Shown here: piece after piece, positions 17,130 to 26,700 of the stretch
How the letters are laid out: every line of letters starts with the position of its first letter
Numbering within the stretch: the stretch's first letter is position 1
Assembly: GCF_035621455.1 (NCBI RefSeq)
Contig: NZ_CP141823.1
Coordinates: 1 to 64,000, forward strand
DNA: 64,000 nt
Direction of reading: 5' to 3'
Source of the DNA: Vibrio natriegens NBRC 15636 = ATCC 14048 = DSM 759
Lineage (GTDB): Bacteria; Pseudomonadota; Gammaproteobacteria; Enterobacterales; Vibrionaceae
Notes under the pieces: model-generated
The model's database searches: none
The model's input: only the letters and a program-made list of their open reading frames with translations
Told to the model about the DNA's origin: nothing
Made by a program: the position numbers and the translations under genes

Positions 17130-17141
17130 GTTAATTTCCTT

Positions 17142-18440
17142 TTAATAACCAAACACATTAGGTAGGTACAGAGATAAATCAGACCAGAATGAAGTCAGTA
17201 TCACGACTGGCAGATAACCTAGTAAAATCAATAGCATTGCAGGGCCGACAACCTCGGAAAACTTGACGTTACCGATACGAGCGCCTAGGTAAAGAATCGA
17301 TGCGTACGGCGGAGTTACGCCCCCCATCGCGGTGTTCACGCCCATAATGGCCGCAAATTGAATCGGGCTGATGCCAATCGCCGTCATTAGAGGCAATAAC
17401 AGTGGCGCGATAAGAATAATCGCGGTTAGATCGTTAACCACCATGCCGACTAAAAAGAGCAAAATATTGATGAATATAAGAAGCAGCGCTTTGTTGTCAG
17501 TGATGCCGAAGATAGCTTCTACCAGCTGCTGAGGGATATCTTCAACAACAAACATCTGGCTTAGGATCAGGCTGAATAAAATCATAAACATGATTGAACC
17601 CACTGCCGTCGCCGATTCTTTTCCAGATTCAAGCAGCGTTTTCCAACTCAACCCTTTGTAGATCATAAAACCAACGGGTACGGCATAAATAACCGCTACG
17701 GCTGCTGCCTCAGTCGGCGTCATAATACCGCCGTAAATGCCGCCTAAAATAATCACTGGCATCAACAGTGCAGGAATCGCATTAAAGGTTTTGCTTGAGG
17801 CCTGCTTAAAGATCTCTGACACGGTTGGTTTGTCGTCCAGAACCAACGGGAACTTACGTGCCATAAAAAGGTTAATCACAGCAAAATTAAACGTCACCAG
17901 TAAGCCAGGGCCTAACGTTGCCAAGAAACACGCCAGGATAGATGTATCCGTCACCCAACCGTAAACAATCATTGTTACGCTAGGTGGGATCAAAAGTCCC
18001 AAGATAGATGAATTTGCAATCAGTGCCGTGGCGTACGCTCTTGGGTAGCCACGCTTTTCCATTTCAGGAATCAGCAAAGGCCCAATTGCAGCCACACCAG
18101 TTAAACCGCTGCCCGAGATTGCGCCAATGATTGCGCAGCTTACGGAGGCCACAATGCCCAAACCACCTCGAATATGGCCAACAAATACGTTAACGAAGCC
18201 CAGCAAACTAGCAGCTATTCCGCTCCTACTCATAATCGTGCCAGCTAACACAAACAGTGGTATTGCAAGCAGAACCGGATTCATTAATTGTCCTGCTCCC
18301 CACATCATATTTCCCTTCATCGACATATCGCCGACAAAGCTCATCACCATTAATGCCCCGCCAAAACAAAACGGTAATGGCACGCCAAACGTTAGCAATA
18401 CGACTAAAACCGACACTGCTAATAGAGCTACTTCAACCAT
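17142..18440 (-). CDS. TRAP transporter large permease (DctM family)
   Basis: Ion-driven permease subunit of 432 residues with about 12 to 13 membrane segments. Family stretches seen are ISGSGLTGVAAIGPLLIPEM (about 107-126), IPPSVTMIVYG (about 151-161) and the C-terminal GVNTAMGGVTPPYASILYLG. It starts 3 bases after the dctQ stop and ends 12 bases before dctP, so it sits inside a compact importer operon. It takes up solute together with sodium ions in characterised relatives. Confidence 0.92.
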   Translation of the reverse strand: MVEVALLAVSVLVVLLTFGVPLPFCFGGALMVMSFVGDMSMKGNMMWGAGQLMNPVLLAIPLFVLAGTIMSRSGIAASLLGFVNVFVGHIRGGLGIVASVSCAIIGAISGSGLTGVAAIGPLLIPEMEKRGYPRAYATALIANSSILGLLIPPSVTMIVYGWVTDTSILACFLATLGPGLLVTFNFAVINLFMARKFPLVLDDKPTVSEIFKQASSKTFNAIPALLMPVIILGGIYGGIMTPTEAAAVAVIYAVPVGFMIYKGLSWKTLLESGKESATAVGSIMFMILFSLILSQMFVVEDIPQQLVEAIFGITDNKALLLIFINILLFLVGMVVNDLTAIILIAPLLLPLMTAIGISPIQFAAIMGVNTAMGGVTPPYASILYLGARIGNVKFSEVVGPAMLLILLGYLPVVILTSFWSDLSLYLPNVFGY

Positions 18441-18443
18441 AAT

Positions 18444-18929
18444 TTAAACCTTACTCACAGTGTAGGATGGAGACTGTTTAAGTTGACGAATCAACTTAAC
18501 GATGTGTATTGCTATAAAGAGAGTGATAAAGATCAGTCCGATGAAAACAGAGATCTCATGATAGAAAGTTGGTATATAAAGCGTTGGACTCTCTTTCCAG
18601 ACTCGCCATGCGTACTTTGCATAATCCCACGCCCAATAGGTTAACCAAGCTGAAATGACAAAACTGATCGTTTCACTAATCAGGGCAAGGATGGTTTGTC
18701 CGCGCTCCGTCTTTATGAATATCTCCAATACATTTGCACGGATTTGCGTATCTTCCCTAGAAGCATTCACCGCACCAAGCATATAGAGCCAAACAGTGGG
18801 GATAACCATTGACTCCTCCAGGCCCATGATAGGAACCTCAAAGACGTATCGCGTGACCACCTGTATAAATTGCATCAATGCAACAGATGCAATCAGGCAA
18901 GTCAGTAGATATCTAAATTTTTGCTCCAC
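18444..18929 (-). CDS. TRAP transporter small permease (DctQ family)
   Basis: Small membrane subunit of 161 residues with four hydrophobic segments (about residues 5-25, 43-60, 82-103 and 127-150), matching DctQ. The start is a GTG at 18929 with AGGG 11 bases upstream. It is the first gene of the transporter-dehydrogenase operon. The 112-base gap to the divergent LysR gene should contain the operon promoter and the regulator site. Confidence 0.87.
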   Translation of the reverse strand: MEQKFRYLLTCLIASVALMQFIQVVTRYVFEVPIMGLEESMVIPTVWLYMLGAVNASREDTQIRANVLEIFIKTERGQTILALISETISFVISAWLTYWAWDYAKYAWRVWKESPTLYIPTFYHEISVFIGLIFITLFIAIHIVKLIRQLKQSPSYTVSKV

Positions 18930-19041
18930 AGCACATTTCCCTTTTGTTGTATTTGTAAATGTATCGTTAATTTAATGGTGACAATCAATAAAAACAAATT
19001 TAAAATTTCTCTAAAGTCATAAATTTTTCTTATAGGGACGC

Positions 19042-19956
19042 ATGAGCAATATTTCGATCAAACAGTTAGAAACATTCCGTACCGTAATGCGCTCAGGATC
19101 GGTGACTGTGGCAGCAAAAACACTGTGCCGCACACAACCTGCGATCAGTGCCATGCTGGTGAGTCTTGAGAAGGAACTTGGGTTTGCTCTGTTTGAGCGA
19201 CATAAAGGGAGATTGATACCAAACCCAGAGGCGTATTTTTTACTGGAAGAGACAGACGCGATACTAGAACGATTATCGCGCTCCACACAATTGATGGCGG
19301 AAGTAAAAAACCTCACCAGGGGCAAACTGCGTATCGCTTGCATGCCCGCAGCCGCACTATTTTTTATGCCTCATTTGATTGCAGAGTTTGTTAAAGGCAG
19401 ACCAGAGGTAGAGGTATCGATGATGATGAGAAGTTCAACAATGGTACAAGACTGGGTCGCCTCCCAGCAGTACGATATTGGCTATTCAGAACTACCAAAA
19501 GATCGCGACTCTTTTCACGTAGAACCGATTCACCTGGAAGGTGTCTGCGCGATCCATAAAGATCATCCTCTTGCACAAAAAGATACGATTATCCCTACCG
19601 ATTTGGATAACTTCCCTCTCGCAGCCCTCTATGGTCGTCACTCAGTGAGCGAACATATTCGAATGCTGTTCGAGGAGCATGGTGCTACATACCATCCAAG
19701 GTTTGAGCTGCAAAACTACATTTCAGGACTCGAATTTGTTGAGCAGAAGCTGTGTGCCTGCATATGTGACCCAATTAGCGCCGCCAGTTACAAGCTATAT
19801 AAGTCCGGCCATGGTGATATTGTGTTTCGACCGTTTGCACCTTCGGTGATATTTGACCACGCGATACTAACACCAGCTCATAAGCCAATGTCTCAACTCG
19901 CAAAAGTATTTGCAGAAAACATACGACTGGGTGTCGATAAGTTTGTATCGATGTAA
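19042..19956 (+). CDS. LysR-family regulator of the TRAP/dehydrogenase operon
   Basis: A 304-residue LysR protein, divergent from dctQ. The winged helix-turn-helix is at about residues 3-62 (SVTVAAKTLCRTQPAISAML is its core) followed by the effector-binding domain starting near GKLRIACMPAAA. AGGG precedes the ATG. Divergent arrangement with a short shared gap is the classical layout of a LysR activator and its target, so I infer it controls the dctQMP-dehydrogenase-ridA operon in response to the transported compound. A terminator follows. Confidence 0.88.
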   Translation: MSNISIKQLETFRTVMRSGSVTVAAKTLCRTQPAISAMLVSLEKELGFALFERHKGRLIPNPEAYFLLEETDAILERLSRSTQLMAEVKNLTRGKLRIACMPAAALFFMPHLIAEFVKGRPEVEVSMMMRSSTMVQDWVASQQYDIGYSELPKDRDSFHVEPIHLEGVCAIHKDHPLAQKDTIIPTDLDNFPLAALYGRHSVSEHIRMLFEEHGATYHPRFELQNYISGLEFVEQKLCACICDPISAASYKLYKSGHGDIVFRPFAPSVIFDHAILTPAHKPMSQLAKVFAENIRLGVDKFVSM

Positions 19957-20031
19957 TGATTTGGGAGAAGTAACAAGGCAAATAACAATTGAGCATAGAT
20001 ACTATTACTAAGCGTAAAGGAACTTTGTTTT

Positions 20032-20078
20032 TAAGGTCGCGTATGTCTTAGCTAGCGCGACCTTATTTATGTTTTTTG
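20032..20078 (+). terminator. Terminator after the LysR gene
   Basis: A 10-bp perfect stem (TAAGGTCGCG at 20032-20041 with CGCGACCTTA at 20056-20065), 14-base loop, and a T-rich tail up to 20077. It lies between converging genes, and only the plus direction has a good T tract. Confidence 0.75.
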
Positions 20079-20084
20079 AATTTA

Positions 20085-20936
20085 TTAAATGTAATCAGAG
20101 ATCAATTGTTCTAATGACTTGGTTGGATGACCAATCAACGCGCTGAGCGTTTTACTATCGTCGTACAACGCGCCTTGAGATGCACCAGTATCAGAGTTAG
20201 CTAACACAGCGGCAAATGGTGCCGGAAGCCCTGCACCTTCTAGTGCTTTTGCAAAATCCGCTTCTTCCATATTGATGTAAGGAATCGCCTTTCCTGACTT
20301 CTTGCTGATTAACGCGCTCAGTTCGCTTAAGGTATAAGCTTCATCCCCGGACAGCTCATATACTTTACCATTTTGCTCAGCTTCACTGGTCAACACCGCT
20401 GCCGCTGCTTCGGCATAATCTTCGCGAGCCGCAGAGCTAATTTTTCCATCTTGAGCACACCCAATAAAGCCACCATTGGCCAGTGCTGGTGCAACGCTAG
20501 CTAAGTAGTTCTCTGTATACCAGCCATTGCGTAAAAGCACATGAGGGACTTCAGCTTGTTTTAAATACGCTTCTGTCACTACGTGTTCTTCAGCTAAAGC
20601 AAGTGGCGACGTGTCAGCATGCAAAAGACTGGTGTATGCAAGTAGCTCTACGCCAGCTTTCTTCGCAGCATCAATAACATTTTTGTGTTGAGTAGCACGC
20701 TGACCTACCTCGCTCGACGAGATCAATAGTAATTTAGCCACGCCGTCTAATGCAGATTCTAAAGTCTCAGGTTTTGAGTAATCGGCCTGACGAACCTGGA
20801 CACCCAAAGATGTCAGTGATGCTGCTTTTTCTATGTTTCGAACTAGAGCGACTATTTGCTGAGGCTCAACTTTGTTCAATAAATGTTTGATGACCAATTG
20901 GCCCAATTGGCCAGTAGCGCCTGTAACTGCAATCAT
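20085..20936 (-). CDS. qorB: NAD(P)H:quinone oxidoreductase, NmrA-like SDR (QorB/YtfG type)
   Basis: Atypical short-chain dehydrogenase of 283 residues, close to E. coli QorB/YtfG (286), that reduces quinones with NADPH. The glycine motif GATGQLGQLV is at residues 5-14, and the segment AYTSLLHADTSPLALAEEH is strongly family-like (about 104-122). It is divergent from an HxlR regulator, the same pairing as ytfG-ytfH in E. coli. Control by that regulator through the tandem sites in the shared gap is inferred. Confidence 0.88.
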   Translation of the reverse strand: MIAVTGATGQLGQLVIKHLLNKVEPQQIVALVRNIEKAASLTSLGVQVRQADYSKPETLESALDGVAKLLLISSSEVGQRATQHKNVIDAAKKAGVELLAYTSLLHADTSPLALAEEHVVTEAYLKQAEVPHVLLRNGWYTENYLASVAPALANGGFIGCAQDGKISSAAREDYAEAAAAVLTSEAEQNGKVYELSGDEAYTLSELSALISKKSGKAIPYINMEEADFAKALEGAGLPAPFAAVLANSDTGASQGALYDDSKTLSALIGHPTKSLEQLISDYI

Positions 20937-20992
20937 TGTACTTTTCCTCGTCTGTTAATGAAGAGCTTGTTTGTGTATAATCTGCCACACTA

Positions 20993-21027
20993 ACTTACTT
21001 TTGGTAAGTACGTACTTTTTAGTAAGT
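20993..21027. promoter_or_regulatory. Two tandem HxlR-type operators
   Basis: ACTTAC-N5-GTAAGT at 20993-21009 is a perfect inverted repeat. Right after it, ACGTAC-N6-GTAAGT at 21010-21027 repeats it imperfectly. Both contain the TACT...AGTA-like pattern known for redox HxlR regulators, and they lie between the qorB start (20936) and the regulator start (21068). Confidence 0.72.
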
Positions 21028-21067
21028 ATGAATTATTTTGAAATTTCCAATAAAGGTTATTGAATTT

Positions 21068-21472
21068 ATGAGCGAAGCTATGGGTAATTTGCTATCGGAA
21101 AAGTTTAGCCGAGGAAATGTACTCGCGAAGGAATGCCCTTCTCGCAGTATATTGCAAGATGTGACCAGCCGTTGGGGCGTACTTGTGTTGTTCGCATTAC
21201 TCGGTGGAACACATCGATTCAGTGAACTTAGAAAAAAAATCACAGGTGTCAGCGAAAAAATGCTTTCCCAAACATTGCAAGCATTAGAGGCCGATGGATT
21301 TGTATTACGTACCGCGCATCCAGTAGTGCCGCCTCACGTTGAATATTGTCTGACAGACAAAGGAACGGAGGTCGCACACAAAGTCGAACAATTGGTCGAC
21401 TGGATTGAATCTAATCTGGGTGACATTTTGAACGCGCAACAACAATATGATGAGGCTAAAGCCAATAACTAG
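21068..21472 (+). CDS. qorR: HxlR-family redox regulator (QorR/YtfH type)
   Basis: Winged-helix regulator of 134 residues. The HxlR hallmark is the Cys in KECPSRSILQDVTSRWGVLVLFAL near the N terminus, the quinone- or oxidant-sensing position, followed by the LRKKITGVSEKMLSQTLQALEADG recognition region. The frame is open from a TTG at 21038; the ATG at 21068 is preferred and gives the usual length. Divergent from qorB with two operator-like repeats between, so likely a repressor of both. Confidence 0.87.
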   Translation: MSEAMGNLLSEKFSRGNVLAKECPSRSILQDVTSRWGVLVLFALLGGTHRFSELRKKITGVSEKMLSQTLQALEADGFVLRTAHPVVPPHVEYCLTDKGTEVAHKVEQLVDWIESNLGDILNAQQQYDEAKANN

Positions 21473-21558
21473 TGGTTTTACAGTAGAACCGATAAGCACA
21501 CTCACAGCAAGGCTCCATTTCGTAAGCCTGGCAGGAGTACATTTCACGTATTAAAGCT

Positions 21559-22125
21559 CTAATCGGTTTCGGGAATCATGTTGATTAGCAAATGACTTAG
21601 TAGGTAGCGCCTGTCGGTCGCGCTGATACGCGCTTGCAAGTATAAGTACATGGATTTGGTTTCCTGATGCTCACCAAGTGTTTTCCAGATTGAGTTTAGG
21701 TATGCAGAGGTAATATTTTGCACGATAGGCAAAGGCTGATTTGCGAATACCAAGGCAATAAGCTGCGCCAGTTTCTCATTCACTTCTGCAAAGTTACTGT
21801 CTATACGTTGCAACTCCGCGTTGAGAATCGTATCAGCTCGAGTTAACAATGACGCAGCCAACGCGCGCTTCCCTTTGCGCTTACTCCTGCTTGAATTCAT
21901 TATCCTATCGTCTTGATAACCATCGTCGCAGGCTTCTAACAATCCGCGTAATGATGCAAGAGTCGAAACAAGCGGACAGCGCAGTGGCTCAAGTTTTTGC
22001 TCGGTTTGCTTTAGCCAGAGGGCGACATCCATTACATAGCTAGGGTCTTGCGCGAGGTATTTATCACTCAGTTGTGGTAACAGCATTAGCCTTGCGATGA
22101 TGGTTTCTTTCAGTACCGACTCCAT
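21559..22125 (-). CDS. Uncharacterised helical protein of the DUF2589 cassette
   Basis: A 188-residue soluble protein with no signal peptide or membrane segment. I do not recognise a family. It looks mostly helical, with a basic patch (SSRSKRKGKRALAASLL at about residue 80) and a C-terminal half rich in leucine. The frame is open from a GTG at 22131, but GGAG lies 5 bases before the ATG at 22125. The start region overlaps the stop of the preceding gene, so the two are translationally coupled. It is the last gene of a three-gene unit with a DUF2589 protein. Confidence 0.7.
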   Translation of the reverse strand: MESVLKETIIARLMLLPQLSDKYLAQDPSYVMDVALWLKQTEQKLEPLRCPLVSTLASLRGLLEACDDGYQDDRIMNSSRSKRKGKRALAASLLTRADTILNAELQRIDSNFAEVNEKLAQLIALVFANQPLPIVQNITSAYLNSIWKTLGEHQETKSMYLYLQARISATDRRYLLSHLLINMIPETD

Positions 22126-22127
22126 AC

Positions 22128-22823
22128 TCACTCCGGCATAAGCTTGCTTTTGGTTCGTCCATTTTCAATGCTCGTTGCCCACTCCAGACCCTCTTCACGT
22201 ATAGTGATGTTTAAGCGAATCGCATTGAGTGGCGTCGCGCTTTCTTTGACTTCAGAACTGACCACGCTGGTCTTTAATGTGATTGGGATAGATTGAGATT
22301 TTAACGCGATAGCTGCTATGCGATGACGTAATTGCTTGCTCACTGATTCAAGCCTGTCAAAAGGAATCTCCTGCGTAGAGCTTGTCTTTTTGAGTGCTTT
22401 TTGAAATGCGTCATCAACCGCGCGCACCAGGCTTTCTTTGGTAATCCGAACGTCACCACTGCGTTGACGCTCGGCTATATTTTCCAGAGCGAGTTTGAGC
22501 TCTTTATCGAAGTTGTTTTGGAAGGTTTTAGTTCGGCTAAGTATGTCTTCGTCGTCTAGTGACTTGGTTAGCTGAGCCATCAGCGCTTGGTGTAAAACAC
22601 GCGGGCTGTCGAGCTCTGCAACTTTCGCAGGGATCTGTTTGTCGATGGTTAACGGCATATCAATGGTTAGCTCCGGAACCCGCACTCGCGGGAGACTCAT
22701 TCCTTCAAGCAGAGGATGATCCTTATAATATTCGGCAACCGCAGCCGTTTCCTCATCGGCAAGCCTGCGCGCATGGACCAGACTGATCATCAGCGCACCC
22801 AAGACTTCACTTAACTCAGACAT
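22128..22823 (-). CDS. Uncharacterised protein associated with DUF2589
   Basis: A 231-residue protein without export signals. Three parts can be seen: an N-terminal helix (LGALMISLVHARRLADEETA) followed by a Pro-rich beta stretch (PRVRVPELTIDMPLTID, about residues 44-60); a helical middle; and a C-terminal beta stretch with IRLNITIREEGLEWAT. The N-terminal beta stretch resembles in pattern the LPIPFIRVEETTI segment of the DUF2589 protein upstream, so the two may be distant relatives or partners. It lies 40 bases after the DUF2589 gene and is coupled to the next gene. No function is known to me. Confidence 0.7.
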   Translation of the reverse strand: MSELSEVLGALMISLVHARRLADEETAAVAEYYKDHPLLEGMSLPRVRVPELTIDMPLTIDKQIPAKVAELDSPRVLHQALMAQLTKSLDDEDILSRTKTFQNNFDKELKLALENIAERQRSGDVRITKESLVRAVDDAFQKALKKTSSTQEIPFDRLESVSKQLRHRIAAIALKSQSIPITLKTSVVSSEVKESATPLNAIRLNITIREEGLEWATSIENGRTKSKLMPE

Positions 22824-22863
22824 ACAACCTCCCTATTTGTTATCGAACTCGTCATCGACTGCT

Positions 22864-23442
22864 TTAAGCCTGTGACTCAACCTCTGTGATGGAGTTTTCA
22901 AGAATACCGAGCAACTTCTCTGTGCCTGCGGGCAATTCATCTTGAACGGCACGAACATTCACGGACATACTGTAAGTTCGTTCAATTTTTGATGAGCTAG
23001 ATGTGGATTTCTTATAAGAGTAACTCGCACTAAGCTTGGCCGATACAGGCCCCCAACCCGCTTTTACTGATAGCTTGGTATTAAGGTCATGTGAAGAAGA
23101 TGTCGTTGATTGCTGGACTGAATTAATTTTGGCGTTAAATGCAATCGTTGTTTCTTCCACGCGAATAAATGGAATAGGTAACATCGTTAAGATAGGGACG
23201 GTAAGATCGTACTTTTTAGGCTCTGTGCCTGTGACTTCACCCTGTTCGTTCTTGACTTCAATCGCCTTCATATAACTGAAGGTGATCATCGTTGGTTCAT
23301 TACTCTCAGCTTCAAAGCCGACAGACTTGATAAAGTCTACGGATGTTTGTGCTGATTGAGCTTGCGCGCGAACCACTGCATTGAGTGGACCGCCGATCAT
23401 AGATTCAAAATCTATGCTGGATAGTTCGTCGCCGATGGCCAT
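22864..23442 (-). CDS. DUF2589-domain protein
   Basis: A 192-residue member of the DUF2589 family, whose function is not known to me. Conserved features are ESMIGGPLNAVVRAQAQSA near the N terminus, the beta stretch YDLTVPILTMLPIPFIRVEE (about residues 78-97), then SVKAGWGPVSAKLSASYS followed by a Ser/Lys-rich strand. The end has VRAVQDELPAGTEKLLGILE. It has no signal peptide, so it should stay in the cytoplasm. It is first in the cassette, with an extended AT-rich leader. Pattern suggests a beta-sandwich that may assemble with the other two products. Confidence 0.83.
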   Translation of the reverse strand: MAIGDELSSIDFESMIGGPLNAVVRAQAQSAQTSVDFIKSVGFEAESNEPTMITFSYMKAIEVKNEQGEVTGTEPKKYDLTVPILTMLPIPFIRVEETTIAFNAKINSVQQSTTSSSHDLNTKLSVKAGWGPVSAKLSASYSYKKSTSSSSKIERTYSMSVNVRAVQDELPAGTEKLLGILENSITEVESQA

Positions 23443-23523
23443 AATTACGCTCCTTTTCAGGCGAAATATGAACCCGAATCTGACTACTTAATCGGGAAGA
23501 TACGTGCTATGAAACACGTATAA

Positions 23524-23552
23524 TATATAGTTCCAGATTATGTGTGACACAA
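23524..23552 (-). promoter_or_regulatory. Candidate promoter of the DUF2589 cassette, in a 318-base AT-rich gap
   Basis: On the minus strand TTGTGT (complement of 23547-23552) and TATATA (complement of 23524-23529) are 17 bases apart, about 80 bases before the DUF2589 gene. Inverted repeats lie nearby: TACGTG/CACGTA at 23501-23506 and 23515-23520, and TGTGT-G-ACACA at 23541-23551, overlapping the -35. A TTGCTGC/GCAGCAA repeat at 23703-23731 lies past the sbcC stop. I see no gene between 23443 and 23760. Confidence 0.45.
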
Positions 23553-23760
23553 CCATTTGCATATATTTTATTAATATTTTTATCAAGCAGAATTCTAAGT
23601 CATTAATATTGTATATAGTTCTTGGATCGACTAATTAACCGTCGCTGAATATTCGTCTTAGCTAACGAAGAATTATGGAACGAGGAGTAGAGAAGAGGTG
23701 CCTTGCTGCTTGTTGACTATGTTAGCAGCAAAGCACTTGTAGATTGGATTGATATGGTAA

Positions 23761-26700
23761 TTAGTCAGCTAATGCCATTTGAGACTTAACCGAAACAGTT
23801 GAACCAACACGAGACGGCTCCACATCAATGCGTTGCGCCATCTGTTCTTTAAGTTCCGAGACGTGAGAAATTACACCGATCATGCGGCCTGTTTGCTGGA
23901 GGTCGACTAAGGTCTGAATGGCAAGGTCCAAAGATTCAGGATCCAGGCTACCGAAACCTTCGTCAATGAACAGTGTATCCAAGCGAATACCACCGCTGTA
24001 TGACTGCACCACATCAGACAGACCAAGCGCTAAAGCCAGTGCAGCCATGAAAGACTCTCCACCAGACAGCGTCGCAACGTCTCGCATTTTACCGGTGTAG
24101 CCATCTTCAACGACGAGATCAAGCCCTCGGCCTGCTGCGCCTTTAAACCCTTCTGTCTTACGTGCCAGAATGTATCTGCCCTTACTCATCAAACTTAATC
24201 GTTGCGAGGATTGGATTAAGACATCGTCTAAAAGAACACCGAGTACAAAACGATGTAAACTGATACGACTGCCTGTTTTACCACTCGCCACATCGTAAAG
24301 CGTACCAAAGACTTTGTACTCATCTTCTAGCTTGCTGTTCTTGTCATGCAAACTCGCTATATCACTGCGCACTTTTTCCAGCCGTTCAAAAATTGACCTA
24401 ACAGAATCAAGCTTGTTTCTCGATTCAACATAGTGTTGCTGTTGAATGTTTAAGTTGGCATTAATAGCTTCAATGTCTGGTTTTTCAATATCTTGTAATG
24501 CTAGTTTAAGATCACTAAGTGTTTGCTCAAGCTTGATTTGAGTTTGCTTAAATTGATCGATTTCCTGTTGCCACGATTGCAGTTCTTGTTCTGTCGCTTT
24601 GCTTTGAAGATAAGTTTCTTCATCCTCAAAACGGCTTTCGCCCAGCGCTTTTTGCCAGTTCGAATTTGCCTCGTTGAGTTTTAGCTCCGACTCCGCTAAC
24701 CATTGCTTGTTGGTGGTTAGCTGACTTTCAATATTCGACTTGGCTAACATCGCTTGTTGAAGCTGCGACTGTGCACTTTCCAGATTGTTATTAAGGCGCT
24801 GAATCTGCTCTTTGGTTTGAGTAATTTCCTGTTCTAAAACTTCTACCGAGCCATATTTCGGGTCTATGTTTGCCAACAGTTTACTGAGCTGATCTTGATT
24901 TGCCTTGATTGTTGATTCATTCGCCGCCATTTGATTTTGCAGCTCATTGATCTTTGTTTCACCAACAACGCAGCGCTGGTTAAGCTGCTCGACGTTTTTC
25001 TCTAACTGAGCAATATCAATGGCTGTCAAACGCTGTAATTTTTCATGAGCGGATTGAAGTTCTGCCTGAATTTGTACCGCTTCAGTCGTAGCGTGTTCAC
25101 CAAGCTCTTCTGAGAGGTCATCCAGTTGCTTTTGATATTGTCGAGAAACAACATAGTGTTGCTCCAGTTGGTTACTGAGCTGGTTGTATGACGTTTGCGC
25201 AGCACGCTCTTGAGCGCGAGCCGTTTGAACTTGCTCTTTTGTCACCTCTTCTTCACTAAACTGTGCAGGATGAGGATGCTCACAACTACCACAAACCGGA
25301 CACGCTTCCCCTGCTTGCAGCCTTTGGGCTAAAACTGCCGCTTGCGCGTTGTGCCATTTTAGTTCCAGGCGATCAGCTGACTGTTGTGCCGAGACATAGG
25401 CCTGTTTATCTTGCTCAAGGTTTTGTTGCTTGCTGGAGGTCAAAGCATCATACTTAGCAAGCTCTTGCTTCAAACCAGACAGTTTTTGAACATCTTGTAA
25501 AAGGCGTTGCTTTTGCTTAATTTCAGCGTCGACACTGGCCACTAACGCGACATCAACACGGGCTTGATCAAGCGTTTTTTGACCCTGCTGTGCTTCTTGC
25601 GTCAGTTTTTCTTTTAAAGCGATGTATTGCTGCAGTTTTGTTTCAAATTGCTGTTTCTCTTGTAACCCGTTGGCGATTTTTGCTTCCAAGTCCACTTTTT
25701 CAATCAGCTTTTCTTTCATTCCTTCGAGGTTAAACTGCAATTGCGTCAATTGAGGCACTTGTTCAACATTCTGCTTCGCGGTTTTGAGCTCAGCTTCTTT
25801 TCCTTCCGCCACGCTCGTCGCTTCAGTTAAGTTATGGCTAAGTGAACTAATCTTCTGGGTTAACTCTTGTGATTGCGTCTTAGCGTTCTGTACAGCAACA
25901 TACTGTAACTCGATTTTGCTCGCGCTTTTCGCTTTCTCTAATCGTTGCTGACGCGCGTCTATTGCTTCTGAATTTTTTAAATGTAACTTCAGCGATGCCT
26001 CAGCTTGTTCACGGCGAGTAAACTCAGCTGACAATGCCTGCGCTTTTTGTAACTCCGACTTAATGGTGTTGAGCTTTTCCAGACAAGCTTGCTCACTCTT
26101 TTTCTCTTGTTCCAGTTGTTCTGAAACGGATTCTTTCTGTTGAATCAATTCCTCTTCTGAACTTACTCCCGCAACTTGCAAGGCACCGCGAATCTGGTTA
26201 TCAAACTCATTCTTCGCTTTACTGATCGCGCTCGCTTTATCTTTGAGCGCATACTCAATTTTTTTGTAAATGTCAGTCTGGAACAGCTGGCCGAAAATCT
26301 CTTCGCGCTCTTTAGAGCTTGCCAGAAGTAACTCGCGAAACTTCCCTTGAGGAAGTACCATCACTTGGCGAAACTGTGTTTCTGTTAAGCCAATAATATT
26401 GGTAATTTCGGTCTTAACTTGCGTGGTTTTGCTGGTAATGAGTTTTTCGCTATCACCCAGCTCATACAGAGAAGCCGTGTGCTTTTTCACGGTCATACCA
26501 TCACCACGAGCCTTCGGCGCTTCTTGTTCCGGGGCACGAGTAACTCGGTATACCTTTCCGTGCAGTGAAAAATCCAAAGTAACTTCGGTTGGCAGATCGG
26601 CAGTGGCCAAATCACATCGCATCTGAATACCCTGGCGCTCATTACCTGTAGTTTCACCATAAAGCGCGAAACAAATCGCATCGAGAATCGACGTTTTACC

